This document shows positions 35,201 through 44,072 of a stretch of DNA of 64,000 bases, in pieces. The notes under the pieces were generated by a model. The model saw only the letters and a program-made list of their open reading frames with translations, searched no databases and was not told the DNA's origin. The stretch lies in NCBI GenBank assembly GCA_947502765.1, contig CANNBA010000012.1, forward strand, positions 1 to 64,000. The letters run 5' to 3'. The translations under genes were made by a program, and so were the position numbers. This DNA is from BACL11 sp945865535. GTDB taxonomy: Bacteria > Bacteroidota > Bacteroidia > Flavobacteriales > BACL11. How positions within the stretch are numbered: position 1 is the first letter of the stretch; each line of letters opens with the position of its first letter.

Positions 35201-38200
35201 AGTTGCCCCATGTACAGTAGGTTTTAAGGGTATCTCATACTCATAATAGTTGGCCGTAAAATCCGTCCCTAATCGTAAGAAACAAGATAAATTCCCCTGA
35301 TTTAAATCATCTTGTTCCCCTTCAGCATGAACGAACATTTTAATTCTCTTATAGGTTCTTAAATCAAGATCTGATGTTTTATAAGTGGCTCTAGAATCTC
35401 CATCTTTTAAATCGCAAACTTTTAAAACTAAGGATTGTTCATTTTGCTGTCTTTGAGTAGTTGTTGTATTATCAAGTTCTTGAACAATACCAGGAGGGAG
35501 TACATATTTTATAGGACTTCTATTTCCATTTTCTTCAATATTTACAGCTGAAACATCAAAAGTAGTAGCATCTTCATCATCAATAGGAATGTATTCACCT
35601 GGCTCTTCAAGTGAGAAATTATATCTTCTCCACTCACCTCTTATTAAGCCGAATGTTGCAAAACGACAAATGATGGGTTGACTAAAATCAGTAAGTGCCA
35701 AACGCATAAATCGGATTGATTTAAAATCTCTTATAGTGCCAATAACCTTATCTGGCTGATATACAGGCACTCTAAATTGATACCATTTAATAGTTCTATT
35801 AGCGCCATTTTCAGTTTTTACTGATGTTACCAATACATCCGAAATACAATTCTGCCCAACAATCATTTCATCAGGATCTAACCTAACTTTATATTGAAAA
35901 TAACTTTCTGTTTCACTTAAAGTATGATCGCCATTTAGGTCTTCCGTATTGGGCTGTGATGATGCCGCAGTAGGATAGCTTTCCACAGAATTTTCTGTTG
36001 TAACTGAATTCCCCTCCATATTATTAAAGTTCTTGTATCTATCTAAAATTGATGTTGATTGACTATCAAAATCACTACCTCTAAAATAATGAAAATTATC
36101 CCCAGAAGGGTCATTTATTGCATTGCCATAAGCAGAAGAAGCAGCGCCATAAAGAGAAAGTAATGGTTGTATATAAACGGAATCAAAAAATAATTTTTCA
36201 TCGGCTGTTCTTAATCCATCAATACCAACATCTTGATACTCTCTTGATGTAGGGTCATTATCAAAGGCCTCAACAATTGAAAAGTTTGTGGGCACTCTTC
36301 CCCAGGCTGTTGTGTCCACATCTTCAACAATTGCTGAAGTTGGGAGTCCATTCTCAAAACTTTTATAACCATCTTTTAATACATCTTCTGATATATTTCC
36401 AAGTTGAATATACATATCTCCTCCTGAGTGGTTCATTAAACCATCCTCATCATTAAAAGGATCCATCATCCAAAATTCTACAAACTCAATATTTGAAGCT
36501 TCAAAATCATTGGTTTCTAATTTACGCATCATCCCTGCCCAACTAGAGTTAGGATTTATCAATTTTCCCTCATTATTAATGCCGTTAATAGTGTAATTAT
36601 ACGGCCCTCTCTCCTGAGGATAATATGCAATATCTAAAACTGATAAATTTGTTATTTGACTACCTAAATTAGGATCTTTATTTGGAAAAACTTCTGTTTC
36701 TAACACCTCACGAGCATAATGATAGGATTGTTGAGGGATAGTATTTCCATTAGCTAAAGTTAAGGTTTTATTTACATTTGGAGGTGTAATTGAAGTACTT
36801 CTAAAAAACAAAGGATCAATAGTATACCAGGCTAATTTAGCTCTTTTATGGCCTAAAATTAAATCATTATTTTCAGTGGAATTTTCGAACAAATCTTCTT
36901 GTCCTTGAGGTATGCTTGCCAATTTCCAAGCCCCCATATTTTTTATGTCAATAGCTGTTCTGCTGGATTCAAAATCATCAATATAGGAAACTCCTTCCTC
37001 CCCAACTGCTTTATGATGTCCAGGAATAAGATGAGCGAACTCTCCAGTTACAATTAATCTGGATTTTTCTTTGGTTTCAAGAAAAGGCAATTTATCAATA
37101 ACTGTTGTCAGCCAAGGTACCTCAGTTTGATAATTCGCATCTAAACCCCAAATTGTATTTGCAATTGGTTCTTGTCCAGAATTAATTTTTTGAGTGTAAG
37201 GCCGTTCACTTAATCTCAGCATAGTTGCTCCTATCAAGAAGTCCTTATTAATCTCATAATCAGCATGTATACCAATTAAAGTTTTATTTTGAATACCAAA
37301 CATAGAATTATTCTCCAATGAAATTTTTATAGGCACTCCTGAGCTTAGTATTCCATCATTAATAATTGTTACGCGACCGAGCATATAATCTACGGTATAA
37401 TCTTGGTTTTCTACCAATTTTTGTGAGCCAGCAGTAACAGTAACTGAGCCCGCAGGAACATTCATAGCGTTCAATCTAATCTCAGCTCCAGATGAAGATT
37501 CGTAAGTTCCTTTTAATCTGAATTTATTCTTTTCAGGAAATTGTTGGGCCACTGTTAAAGTAGAGTCATACAAAATTTGATAGGAATATTTTTCTGCAGT
37601 TGTAGGGCTAGTGAACTGATTGGCTAAATAATTTCCAAAGGGCTCTCTAATAGGAAAAATAATTCTCCCATTAGATGATTTTGCAGTTATTCCTTCAATA
37701 AAATCAAAAACGCCATCCGATTGCACATCCATCTGCTGATTTAACCTGTCCAGATTCAATAGCTTAATAAGTGGTTTTCCATGAATATTTGCCTCATCCT
37801 TTTCATTTAAATAATTTGTTAAAGCTCCCGATTCTTCAGTATTTTCATAAACCACATCTAACAAAAAACCATCTCTACTCATCTGATAAGCGCCAATAGC
37901 ATAAATATTCTTCATCATTAAATCCCAGTTTGGTAAGGATGGGGTGAAATTTGTCCCTTTTAATAATTTTAGAATTAGTGTATTAGGAGCTGCAGGGCCT
38001 GTTGTGCTTAATTCACCAACCTGATAGGTTTCACTTCCTATGGTGTACTGAAAAGCAACTGCTAAAACCTCATCATTATTTAAAGCTTGATTTAATGAAA
38101 TATAGCCTAACTGACTATTAAAAGAAAATTCTGACTCTGATAGTTTTCTTGCTCTTTCTAGCTTCTCAAAATCAGTTCCATTAGCCAGTGAAGTCGATTG

Positions 38201-39385
38201 CAAAGTGCTGTTTACTTCATTTATATTTCTAATTGCTGAATACTCTGTTGTTAGCCGTTTAAACATATCATTTGCATCATTATTATCTGGAAAATTCCCG
38301 CCATTAGAAAACGAGAAAGTAGTATTGTAAATATTCTCGCTTGTTTCTCCTAAGTCTAAAAAGCCAACAATATTTCTAGTCTCATTGGTAGTGCCTGTTT
38401 TATTGGTTACCCAAACCTCAATTTTTGTAATATTTATTCCAGAATTAATAAAAGGTAAATTGGCAAGAGCAGCATCATATTGATCTTTAAAATAATGGGC
38501 TAAAAAGTAGTGTTTGTTGGCTTCATATTCATCTGCATAAACATCAAACTCTGATTTTTGAGCCCCTCCACTTACTTCTATCTCTGATTTTGTGCTTTTC
38601 TGCTGAGATAAAATACCTGTAATGGTTGTTCGTCCAAATTGTAATTGTGTTTTAAGTCCAAATAAAGATTGACTTCCTGTAATTAAAGTCCCGTTTAGAG
38701 GTAGGCTAACATTTCCAATTTCAATTTTCTTAATAATTTCATCCTCATATCCTGTATATTCTACTTTCATCTGATTCTCAAAATCAAAAGTAGTTTCTGT
38801 ATTAAAATTAGCAGTTACTTTTAGTTTCTCTCCAATCTTTCCAATTACATTCATCTGGATTTTTTCTTGAAAATCAAATGATACTGTTTTTCTTTGTTCT
38901 TCTGGTAATGAAGGATTGTCTATCCTATTGATTTTTAATCCAAAAATTAATTCGGCAGAACCTTGAGGTCTGATATCAACTGCATTTCCCCCAAAAACTC
39001 TGTCAAACGATTTTCCAGGTATAAAAAGTTTAGGTAATCCTAGAGCAGAAGTCTGATTTCCTACTCGTTCTTTTGAGCGTAAATTCCAATACTCATTTAC
39101 TGAATTAGTTTGAGCATATCTCTGATACTCAGAAAAACTCATGATTTTTGGCGCTCCAAAATTAAGGGTTCCTATTTTATCTTGTACGGTATAGGTATTT
39201 GTTAAAGGATCGTAAACTACTGATGCACTAAAGTTAGAAGGAGTATTCATAAATATTCCGCCACTTTGAGATCCAGAAAAAGGAAATGCTAGCGAAGAAT
39301 CAGAAACTGATTGACCCAATAGATTTACACTTAAAAATAGTGTAACAACTAAAAATGATATTTTATTAATTATTGCTTCTCTCAA
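32246..39385 (-). CDS. sprA: Cell-surface protein SprA, outer-membrane translocon of the type IX secretion system
   Basis: 2379 residues, close to the known size of SprA (about 2400). Signal peptide about 1-24, ending NLLG before QSV. The remainder is a very large beta-barrel with long plug-like insertions. Recognisable SprA segments include FIPGKSFDRVFGGNAVDIRP, QLQFGRTTITGILSQQKS and EEGVSYIDDFESSRTAIDIK, and the protein ends in a beta strand FSIRFTLAG. SprA forms the giant pore through which T9SS cargo, such as the sorting-domain proteins in this window, crosses the outer membrane. The start is TTG at 39385, with an in-frame TAG two codons upstream and no ATG before the mature region. Confidence 0.96.
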   Translation of the reverse strand: MREAIINKISFLVVTLFLSVNLLGQSVSDSSLAFPFSGSQSGGIFMNTPSNFSASVVYDPLTNTYTVQDKIGTLNFGAPKIMSFSEYQRYAQTNSVNEYWNLRSKERVGNQTSALGLPKLFIPGKSFDRVFGGNAVDIRPQGSAELIFGLKINRIDNPSLPEEQRKTVSFDFQEKIQMNVIGKIGEKLKVTANFNTETTFDFENQMKVEYTGYEDEIIKKIEIGNVSLPLNGTLITGSQSLFGLKTQLQFGRTTITGILSQQKSTKSEIEVSGGAQKSEFDVYADEYEANKHYFLAHYFKDQYDAALANLPFINSGINITKIEVWVTNKTGTTNETRNIVGFLDLGETSENIYNTTFSFSNGGNFPDNNDANDMFKRLTTEYSAIRNINEVNSTLQSTSLANGTDFEKLERARKLSESEFSFNSQLGYISLNQALNNDEVLAVAFQYTIGSETYQVGELSTTGPAAPNTLILKLLKGTNFTPSLPNWDLMMKNIYAIGAYQMSRDGFLLDVVYENTEESGALTNYLNEKDEANIHGKPLIKLLNLDRLNQQMDVQSDGVFDFIEGITAKSSNGRIIFPIREPFGNYLANQFTSPTTAEKYSYQILYDSTLTVAQQFPEKNKFRLKGTYESSSGAEIRLNAMNVPAGSVTVTAGSQKLVENQDYTVDYMLGRVTIINDGILSSGVPIKISLENNSMFGIQNKTLIGIHADYEINKDFLIGATMLRLSERPYTQKINSGQEPIANTIWGLDANYQTEVPWLTTVIDKLPFLETKEKSRLIVTGEFAHLIPGHHKAVGEEGVSYIDDFESSRTAIDIKNMGAWKLASIPQGQEDLFENSTENNDLILGHKRAKLAWYTIDPLFFRSTSITPPNVNKTLTLANGNTIPQQSYHYAREVLETEVFPNKDPNLGSQITNLSVLDIAYYPQERGPYNYTINGINNEGKLINPNSSWAGMMRKLETNDFEASNIEFVEFWMMDPFNDEDGLMNHSGGDMYIQLGNISEDVLKDGYKSFENGLPTSAIVEDVDTTAWGRVPTNFSIVEAFDNDPTSREYQDVGIDGLRTADEKLFFDSVYIQPLLSLYGAASSAYGNAINDPSGDNFHYFRGSDFDSQSTSILDRYKNFNNMEGNSVTTENSVESYPTAASSQPNTEDLNGDHTLSETESYFQYKVRLDPDEMIVGQNCISDVLVTSVKTENGANRTIKWYQFRVPVYQPDKVIGTIRDFKSIRFMRLALTDFSQPIICRFATFGLIRGEWRRYNFSLEEPGEYIPIDDEDATTFDVSAVNIEENGNRSPIKYVLPPGIVQELDNTTTTQRQQNEQSLVLKVCDLKDGDSRATYKTSDLDLRTYKRIKMFVHAEGEQDDLNQGNLSCFLRLGTDFTANYYEYEIPLKPTVHGATNANDIWPSQNEIDIAFEIFQQAKQDRNYNNSDVSSPYIKYTSGGKVTVVGNPNLAQVKTIMIGVRNPKKKSMEDSDDGLSKCGQIWVNELRLTEFDEQGGWAANSRVTARLADFGNVTLSGNMSTIGFGSIEKKVNERQKYNAYQYDFSSTFDLGKFFSEDFGLKVPMYIGRSQAIKNPQYNPLDPDILFTTSLKALDSKVEKDSLKNIAQDYVQRKSINFTNVRKTKVQKKGEAPKKQQVYDVENFTISYSKNETFIRNINTEYNRTANYRGALTYNFNTQPKNIKPFAKIKFPKSAYFNLIKDFNFNTMPKSFSFRTDFDRNYNETKIRNLSNSNMLIFPTYNKFFTWNRSYELKYDLMRTLKLDFAVNQKANIDEPAGKLDKSDPLYKEKMDTIWNNVWNFGRVTHYHQTFGANYQVPLNKIPIVNFISLDIRYTANYDWTAALPAISNLGNTIQNSNSKQYNGQINLTTLYNKVPYFKKLSQGSSRGGSDRNSVRNRQEQEETDQEKKNKFEFLKHMTRFGLGVKNIAINYSETQGTFLPGYLNQSKVLGQDWAQLSPGLPFAFGSQQDIRSTAGRNGWISKNTALNTMYKTNSAENLTLRSTVEPIEQLKIELTANKTTSTNNTEYFRWDDEINNFNSFSPTESGSFSISFISWGTAFRGDNDDNESATFDNFRNYRNDIAKQLAANNPNFNGGIDPITGFPTEYVTYSGDTVPTLVGGYGATSQEVMIPAFLAAYSGRDPSNSKLTAFPAIPLPNWTITYDGFIKIPYIKKTFKQFTIGHAYRSTYSVGSFQTNLNYGSGDEINMNNMSYHVAREISQVTINEQFSPLFKVDMTWKNSLLTKIEFKKSRVLALSLANNQLTETGSQEYVVGVGYRIKDVEFKMFSGGSGKKISSDLDLKLDFNLMNNKTIIRKVIEDVEQITMGQQLIKIKFSADYVVNQRLNIKLFYDRAITNPFISTTFPSSITNVGFSIRFTLAG

Positions 39386-39398
39386 TTTCTACAGCTAG

Positions 39399-39983
39399 CT
39401 ACATCTGACTTAATGCAGTTTTAACTAATTCCTCAACACTAGCAATTTTAGGTGTTGATTTAAGTACTTTATCAATTTTGCTTTCTGCTGCTTTTTTAGC
39501 AAAGCCCAACGCTAGTAATGCAGATAACGCTTCTTCTCTAATTGTATTGTCTATTCTATCAAACAATAAATCAGAAGTAGGCATGCCTTTTGCTACTTTA
39601 TCTTTAAGGTCAATAATTATTCTTTGAGCGGTTTTTCCTCCAATACCCTTTATGCTTTCAATCGCTTTTACATCTGCTGTAGTAATATGATGTATAATTT
39701 CATCAGGAGAATAAGTAGATAAAATTACTTGAGCAGTACTAGGTCCTACTCCTGAAACTGAAATTAAATTTCTAAATAAATGACGTTCACTTTCTTCAAA
39801 AAATCCAAATAAAGTATGAGAATCTTCTTTTACTGAGAGATGGGTATACAATTTACAAAACTCACCAGCAATTGCCGAGAAAGTTTGTAATGATATTTTG
39901 ATTTTATAGCCAATTCCATTAACATCAACAACTACATATGTTGGTGTTTTTTCAACTAATTTGCCGTGTATGTGTGTTATCAC
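39399..39983 (-). CDS. ruvA: Holliday junction branch migration protein RuvA
   Basis: 194 residues, family length. N-terminal OB fold (MITHIHGKLVEKTPTYVVVDVNGIGYKI), helix-hairpin-helix region (SVSGVGPSTAQVILS and SIKGIGGKTAQRIIIDLKDK), and the C-terminal RuvB-contacting domain (about 150-194). It binds Holliday junctions and loads RuvB, whose gene is 10 kb away at 49487. The start is GTG at 39983. It is followed after 13 bp by sprA, a pairing seen widely in Bacteroidetes. Confidence 0.96.
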   Translation of the reverse strand: MITHIHGKLVEKTPTYVVVDVNGIGYKIKISLQTFSAIAGEFCKLYTHLSVKEDSHTLFGFFEESERHLFRNLISVSGVGPSTAQVILSTYSPDEIIHHITTADVKAIESIKGIGGKTAQRIIIDLKDKVAKGMPTSDLLFDRIDNTIREEALSALLALGFAKKAAESKIDKVLKSTPKIASVEELVKTALSQM

Positions 39984-40012
39984 TTTTTAATTTATTGAGG
40001 TTATACGATAGG

Positions 40013-40020
40013 CAAATTTA
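40013..40020 (-). promoter_or_regulatory. -7 element of the ruvA-sprA-gcvH-tonB unit
   Basis: Minus strand TAAATTTG, 29 bp before the ruvA GTG. The -33 is unclear. Confidence 0.5.
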
Positions 40021-40052
40021 GGCATTTGAAACTATGTAGCACTATAAAAAAG

Positions 40053-40084
40053 AAAAGCCCTGCAAAATATATTGCAAGGCTTTT
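40053..40084 (-). terminator. Terminator of the cysteine-rich T9SS gene
   Basis: AAAAGCC-TGCAA and TTGCA-GGCTTTT pair across an AATATA loop with one mismatch, 18 bp past the stop at 40102. It may also act on the other strand. Confidence 0.7.
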
Positions 40085-40101
40085 AATTATTGAGTGAGCT
40101 C

Positions 40102-40788
40102 TTACCTCACAATTAATTTCTTTATAGTTACTGTCTCATTATTTACTACCACATTCCCAAAATAAATTCCTTTTGATAAATCTGATATATTAATTTTTTG
40201 AGTTCCTCTTTCTGATAATCTTATCCTCTTTACTTCATTGCCTAAAATATCCATCACAACTAACTTTGCTGGTTTATTTAAATAATAATCAAACCGAACA
40301 ATTTCTTTTGCGGGATTAGGAAAAAATTCAGAAATTGCAATTGGACTAGTTTCAGAAACTGCTGTTGCTGCCCCATGATAAGTAATGTAAACACAGCTTT
40401 TATCTAGTGGCGATCCATCAGGATAGAAACAGTATTCAACTATTGCTTGACCAACTTCACAATAAGCATCAAAATAACCTCCAAATGAAACTGCATCAGC
40501 TTGACCTGATTGTAAAGTTAAATGTGATGCAGATATAATTGTACTACTAACGTAACAATTACCTCCCCAACAAAAGTAGTTTGACATTGCAGCTGGCTCA
40601 GAAATAACATTTTTCTCACAAAGCACATCATGTTCTTTATTTGAAACATTCTTTATTGTTAAATATGAGTGTGTTGTTAAGCAAGGATCAGAAGTTAAAA
40701 CAGAATTGCTACCAGTAACGGTTAAACTTTGGGCACTCAGATTTAAAACCTGAGTAATTATCAATAGAAGTAAACTTATTTTTTTCAT
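40102..40788 (-). CDS. Secreted cysteine-rich protein with T9SS type A sorting domain
   Basis: 228 residues. Signal peptide about 1-19 (ending NLSA before QSL). The mature domain (about 20-140) has seven cysteines, including YFCWGGNCYVSS and YCFYPDG, in a beta-sandwich-like pattern found beside T9SS tails in other Bacteroidetes. A short type A sorting domain (about 150-228) has FFPNPAKEIVRF, VMDILGNEVKRI and LSKGIYFGNV. It should be displayed or released by the T9SS. The cysteine content and divergent placement beside thioredoxin-like genes suggest a disulfide-bonded partner, but that is inference. No enzymatic motif is seen. Confidence 0.8.
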   Translation of the reverse strand: MKKISLLLLIITQVLNLSAQSLTVTGSNSVLTSDPCLTTHSYLTIKNVSNKEHDVLCEKNVISEPAAMSNYFCWGGNCYVSSTIISASHLTLQSGQADAVSFGGYFDAYCEVGQAIVEYCFYPDGSPLDKSCVYITYHGAATAVSETSPIAISEFFPNPAKEIVRFDYYLNKPAKLVVMDILGNEVKRIRLSERGTQKINISDLSKGIYFGNVVVNNETVTIKKLIVR

Positions 40789-40802
40789 TACAATAGTTTT
40801 GA

Positions 40803-40835
40803 CAAATATACGAAAAATTTCTTTAGTTAAAACAA
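40803..40835 (-). promoter_or_regulatory. Promoter of the cysteine-rich T9SS gene
   Basis: Minus strand TTG (40835-40833), 22-bp spacer, TATATTTG (40810-40803), 14 bp before the ATG. Confidence 0.6.
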
Positions 40836-40894
40836 TAGAAAACTTTTAGATAACTAATTAATGAACATATTAGTGTCAAAAGAAATAATTAAAC

Positions 40895-40902
40895 TAAATT
40901 TG
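40895..40902 (+). promoter_or_regulatory. -7 element before the first T9SS thioredoxin-like gene
   Basis: TAAATTTG, 27 bp before the ATG. The leader downstream (CACCTTAACTAATTTAAAAA) is shared with the leader of the next paralogue at 42494. Confidence 0.55.
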
Positions 40903-40929
40903 CACCTTAACTAATTTAAAAAAGAAATA

Positions 40930-42384
40930 ATGAAAAAAACTTTACTAATTGCTATTGTTGCTTTATTCTCATTCAACAATGCTCAAGCACAATTACCAGA
41001 TGGTTCTGTAGCTCCAGATTGGACACTAACAGATCTAAATGGAACTTCACACAATTTATATACTTATCTTGATAATGGGTATACTGTATTTATTGACTTT
41101 TCTGCAACTTGGTGCGGTCCGTGTTGGGGCTATCACATTTCTGGAGCTCTAGAAAATTTATATGTTGACCATGGCCCAGCGGGGATGCCTAATGTTAGTC
41201 CAACTACAACTGATGATGTAATGGTTTTCTTTATTGAAGGTGATGAAAGCACTTTAGCTGCATTACAAGGAGGTGCTGGCTCTCAAGGTGACTGGATTAC
41301 TGGAACGCCTTATCCTATTTTACCTACATACGCAGGAACAAACAGTACTCAGGTTACCTCAGATTATGAAATTGGATATTGGCCAACTGTATATAAGATT
41401 TGCCCTGATAGAATCGTAACTGAATGTGGACAATCTTCTAACCCATATCCTTTAGTAAGCGCATGTCCTCCTCCTGCTTCTAACAATAATGATGCCAGAA
41501 CATTTGCTTATGCAGGGGAAACACTAACTTGTGAAGGCAATATAGTGCCGGAAATCATGATTCAAAATTATGGAATAGTTAACTTAACATCTTTAACAAT
41601 TCAAGTATCGGTTAATGGAAATGTAGTTTCTACTACGCCATGGACAGGGAATTTAGCAACTTACGCAACTGATAATATTACTTTACCAGCATTAACTGGT
41701 TTGGCTAGTAATGATGCTGTAACTATTAATACAACATTACCAAATGGAGTGGTTGATGCTAACCCTGCAAATAATCCAACCGTTTCATTTAATGTAACAC
41801 TAGCAACACAAAATACAGATACTGATGTAACAGTACAGATTGTAACTGATGCTTACGGTTCTGAAACAACTTGGGAAATAAAAGATGCAAATGGAGTGAC
41901 TGTTTTATCAGGTGGTCCTTATAATAATTTAACTGCTTCAGGAACAACTACTCAAACTCCTGTAGCAGGAACTTTAGCAATTAATACTTGTCATACATTT
42001 ACTATTTATGATTCTTATGGTGATGGAATTAATGCTGGTTATGGAGCAGGATCTTTTACTATAACTGATGGAAACGGTACTATTCTTGCATCTGGAGGGG
42101 TATTTACAGATGAAGATGGAGATGCTTTTAAAACTGGAGGTGGAGTTTTAGCTATTAATGAACTAGCTTCAAACTTAGCTATCTATCCTAACCCAGTAAA
42201 AGAGGTATTAACTATTGAAGGTAATTATACTTCAGTTGATGTATTTGATATGTTTGGAAAATTGGTTTTATCATCAGAATATTCTAAAAATATTAATGTT
42301 TCTACATTGGCTAACGGCATTTATATGCTAAACATTATTACTGAAAAAGGAATCCAAACTCAAAAAATTACTATTACTAAATAG
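40930..42384 (+). CDS. Secreted thioredoxin-fold protein with T9SS type A sorting domain
   Basis: 484 residues. Signal peptide about 1-20 (ending NAQA before QLP). A TlpA/redoxin-like domain (about 22-165) has the active-site motif ATWCGPCW (Cys62, Cys65) and a YWPTVYKICPD cis-proline-type segment. A middle Ig-like region follows, then a domain with TTWEIKDANG and DSYGDGINAGYG typical of Bacteroidetes secreted proteins, then the sorting domain (about 410-484) with IYPNPVKEVL, MFGKLVL and LANGIYMLNI. It should be placed on the surface or outside the cell as a thiol-disulfide protein. It is intact, unlike its downstream paralogue, and the sorting-domain DNA is nearly the same in both. Confidence 0.88.
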   Translation: MKKTLLIAIVALFSFNNAQAQLPDGSVAPDWTLTDLNGTSHNLYTYLDNGYTVFIDFSATWCGPCWGYHISGALENLYVDHGPAGMPNVSPTTTDDVMVFFIEGDESTLAALQGGAGSQGDWITGTPYPILPTYAGTNSTQVTSDYEIGYWPTVYKICPDRIVTECGQSSNPYPLVSACPPPASNNNDARTFAYAGETLTCEGNIVPEIMIQNYGIVNLTSLTIQVSVNGNVVSTTPWTGNLATYATDNITLPALTGLASNDAVTINTTLPNGVVDANPANNPTVSFNVTLATQNTDTDVTVQIVTDAYGSETTWEIKDANGVTVLSGGPYNNLTASGTTTQTPVAGTLAINTCHTFTIYDSYGDGINAGYGAGSFTITDGNGTILASGGVFTDEDGDAFKTGGGVLAINELASNLAIYPNPVKEVLTIEGNYTSVDVFDMFGKLVLSSEYSKNINVSTLANGIYMLNIITEKGIQTQKITITK

Positions 42385-42406
42385 TTTTTATAAAGTTCAA
42401 AATTTT

Positions 42407-42435
42407 AAACCCTGGCTATTTAGTCAGGGTTTTTA
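42407..42435 (+). terminator. Terminator of the first T9SS thioredoxin-like gene
   Basis: AAACCCTG (42407-42414) pairs with CAGGGTTT (42425-42432), with an inner CTA/TAG pairing and a following T run. Confidence 0.85.
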
Positions 42436-42485
42436 TTTGGCTAAATTTACAAACTCAAAATAATACAAGTAGTTTAATTTTATAC

Positions 42486-42493
42486 TATATTTG
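42486..42493 (+). promoter_or_regulatory. -7 element before the broken T9SS thioredoxin-like gene
   Basis: TATATTTG, 28 bp before the ATG. It lies at the end of repeat copy 1. The sequence just after it switches to a leader like that of the first paralogue. Confidence 0.55.
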
Positions 42494-42521
42494 CTCCCTA
42501 ACTAATTTTAAAAAAGAAAAA

Positions 42522-43946
42522 ATGAAAAAAATATTACTTATTGCAATTGCCGCATTATTCACATTCAGTAATGCTCAAGCGCAACTTCCTAATGGAAGTA
42601 TCGGACCAGACTTTACAGCAACAGATTTAAATGGTAACACTATAAATTTATATACTGACTTTCTTGACCAAGGTATTCCTGTAATTATGGATGTGTCTGC
42701 AACATGGTGTGGGCCTTGTTGGAGCTTTCATCAAGGACATGCCCTAAAAGATATCTATATGACTTATGGAATGGGTGGATCACAAGAGATTGGAGTGATT
42801 TTTGTAGAAGGAGATGGAAGTACAGGACTTGCGCAGCTACAAGGAACCGGTGGTAGTACAGCAGGAGATTGGATTACTGGCACGCCATATCCAATACTAG
42901 ATAATGCAAGTATTGCCAATAGTTATGATATAGCATACTATCCAACAGTTTATGGAATTTGTCCTGATAGAACAGTGTATGAAATAGGACAAGGTAGTGC
43001 TAGCAATCTTAGACAGCAATTAATTTCTAACTGTGGGTTAGGAACTAGTTTCACTGGAGTAATAGATAATGCTGGTATTGAAGGAAGTTCAACTAAAATC
43101 TGTTTAGGGTAAGACGCTATCCCTTCTGCATCTGTACATAATTACGGAACAAATTCTATCGCTTCTTTTACTGCTGAATTATTTGAATTAGGAAATCCAA
43201 TTGCTATTGATGTAAATAATTGGACTGGAACTTTAGCAGCATCTGGAAATGTTACTGTTCAATTTAACCCTGTAGCAGCAACTACCCCAACTACTTATGA
43301 AGTAATGGTTTCTAGTCCTAACGGGAACCCAGATAATTATCCTACATATAATGAGGGAGAGTTTTACCTTGATTTCGCTGCTAATACTACAGATAATACA
43401 GCAATATTTAAATTAAAAATAGACGCCTGGGGTACTGAAATAACCTGGAATATTAAAGATGGAACTGGAGCATTGCTTGCTTCTGGAGGTCCGTATGCTG
43501 ATGGGGCATCAGGTACTGAGTATACTACAAATATTCCTTTATCAAGTGATGGATGTTATGAGCTTACTATTAATGACTCATATGGTGATGGAATAAACTC
43601 TCCTGGAGGTTATTCGCTTCAAGATCAACAACAATTCCTATTTAGTGAAGTGGGGCCAAATTTTGGATATAATGTAATTGAACCTTTTTCTAAAAGTGGA
43701 TCAGTACTTGGAATTACAAATCAATCAAGTGTGAATCTAAATATATACCCTAACCCAGTAAAAGATGTATTAACTATTGAAGGTAATTATACTTCAGTTG
43801 ATGTATTTGATATGTTTGGAAAATTGGTTTTATCATCAGAATATACTAAAAATATTAATGTTTCTACATTGGCTAACGGCATTTATATGCTAAACATTAC
43901 TACTGAAAAAGGAATCCAAACTCAAAAAATTACTATTACTAAATAG
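42522..43946 (+). pseudogene. T9SS thioredoxin-like protein interrupted by an in-frame stop
   Basis: Paralogue of the 40930-42384 gene. The ATG at 42522 gives a signal peptide (about 1-20), a thioredoxin-like domain with ATWCGPCW (Cys63, Cys66) and YYPTVYGICPD, and then a TAA at 43110-43112 after residue 196 (KICLG). The same frame continues without another stop from 43113 (DAIPSASVHNYG) through a middle domain with ITWNIKDGTG and DSYGDGINSPGG to a complete sorting domain ending at 43946, about 474 codons in all. A single C-to-T change (CAA to TAA) would explain it. Unless the stop is read through or is a sequencing error, the product lacks its sorting domain and would stay in the periplasm. 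Confidence 0.85.
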
Positions 43947-43967
43947 TTATATAAAGTTCAAAAATTT

Positions 43968-43996
43968 AAACCCTGGCTATATTAGTCAGGGTTTTT
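43968..43996 (+). terminator. Terminator after the broken T9SS gene
   Basis: AAACCCTG (43968-43975) pairs with CAGGGTTT (43987-43994), followed by T residues. Same hairpin as at 42407. Confidence 0.85.
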
Positions 43997-44047
43997 ATTT
44001 GGCTGAATTTGCAAACTCAAAATAATACAAGTAGTTTAATTTTAAAC

Positions 44048-44055
44048 TATATTTG
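44048..44055 (+). promoter_or_regulatory. -7 element of the tlpA-led operon
   Basis: TATATTTG, 17 bp before the ATG at 44073, inside repeat copy 2. Confidence 0.55.
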
Positions 44056-44072
44056 TACCAATAAAAACCGTA

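Larger units (their letters stand above)
42189..42493. repeat. Copy 1 of a ~305-bp direct repeat: sorting domain, terminator and promoter
   Basis: From TAACCCAGTAAAAGA in the sorting domain to TATATTTG in the promoter this block is nearly identical to 43751-44055 at a constant offset of 1562 bp, with only scattered substitutions and two compensating single-base indels. The gene bodies before it are far more diverged. Confidence 0.92.
43751..44055. repeat. Copy 2 of the ~305-bp direct repeat
   Basis: It matches 42189-42493 and likewise spans the sorting-domain 3' end, the CCCTG/CAGGG terminator and the TATATTTG promoter, here that of tlpA. Confidence 0.92.
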
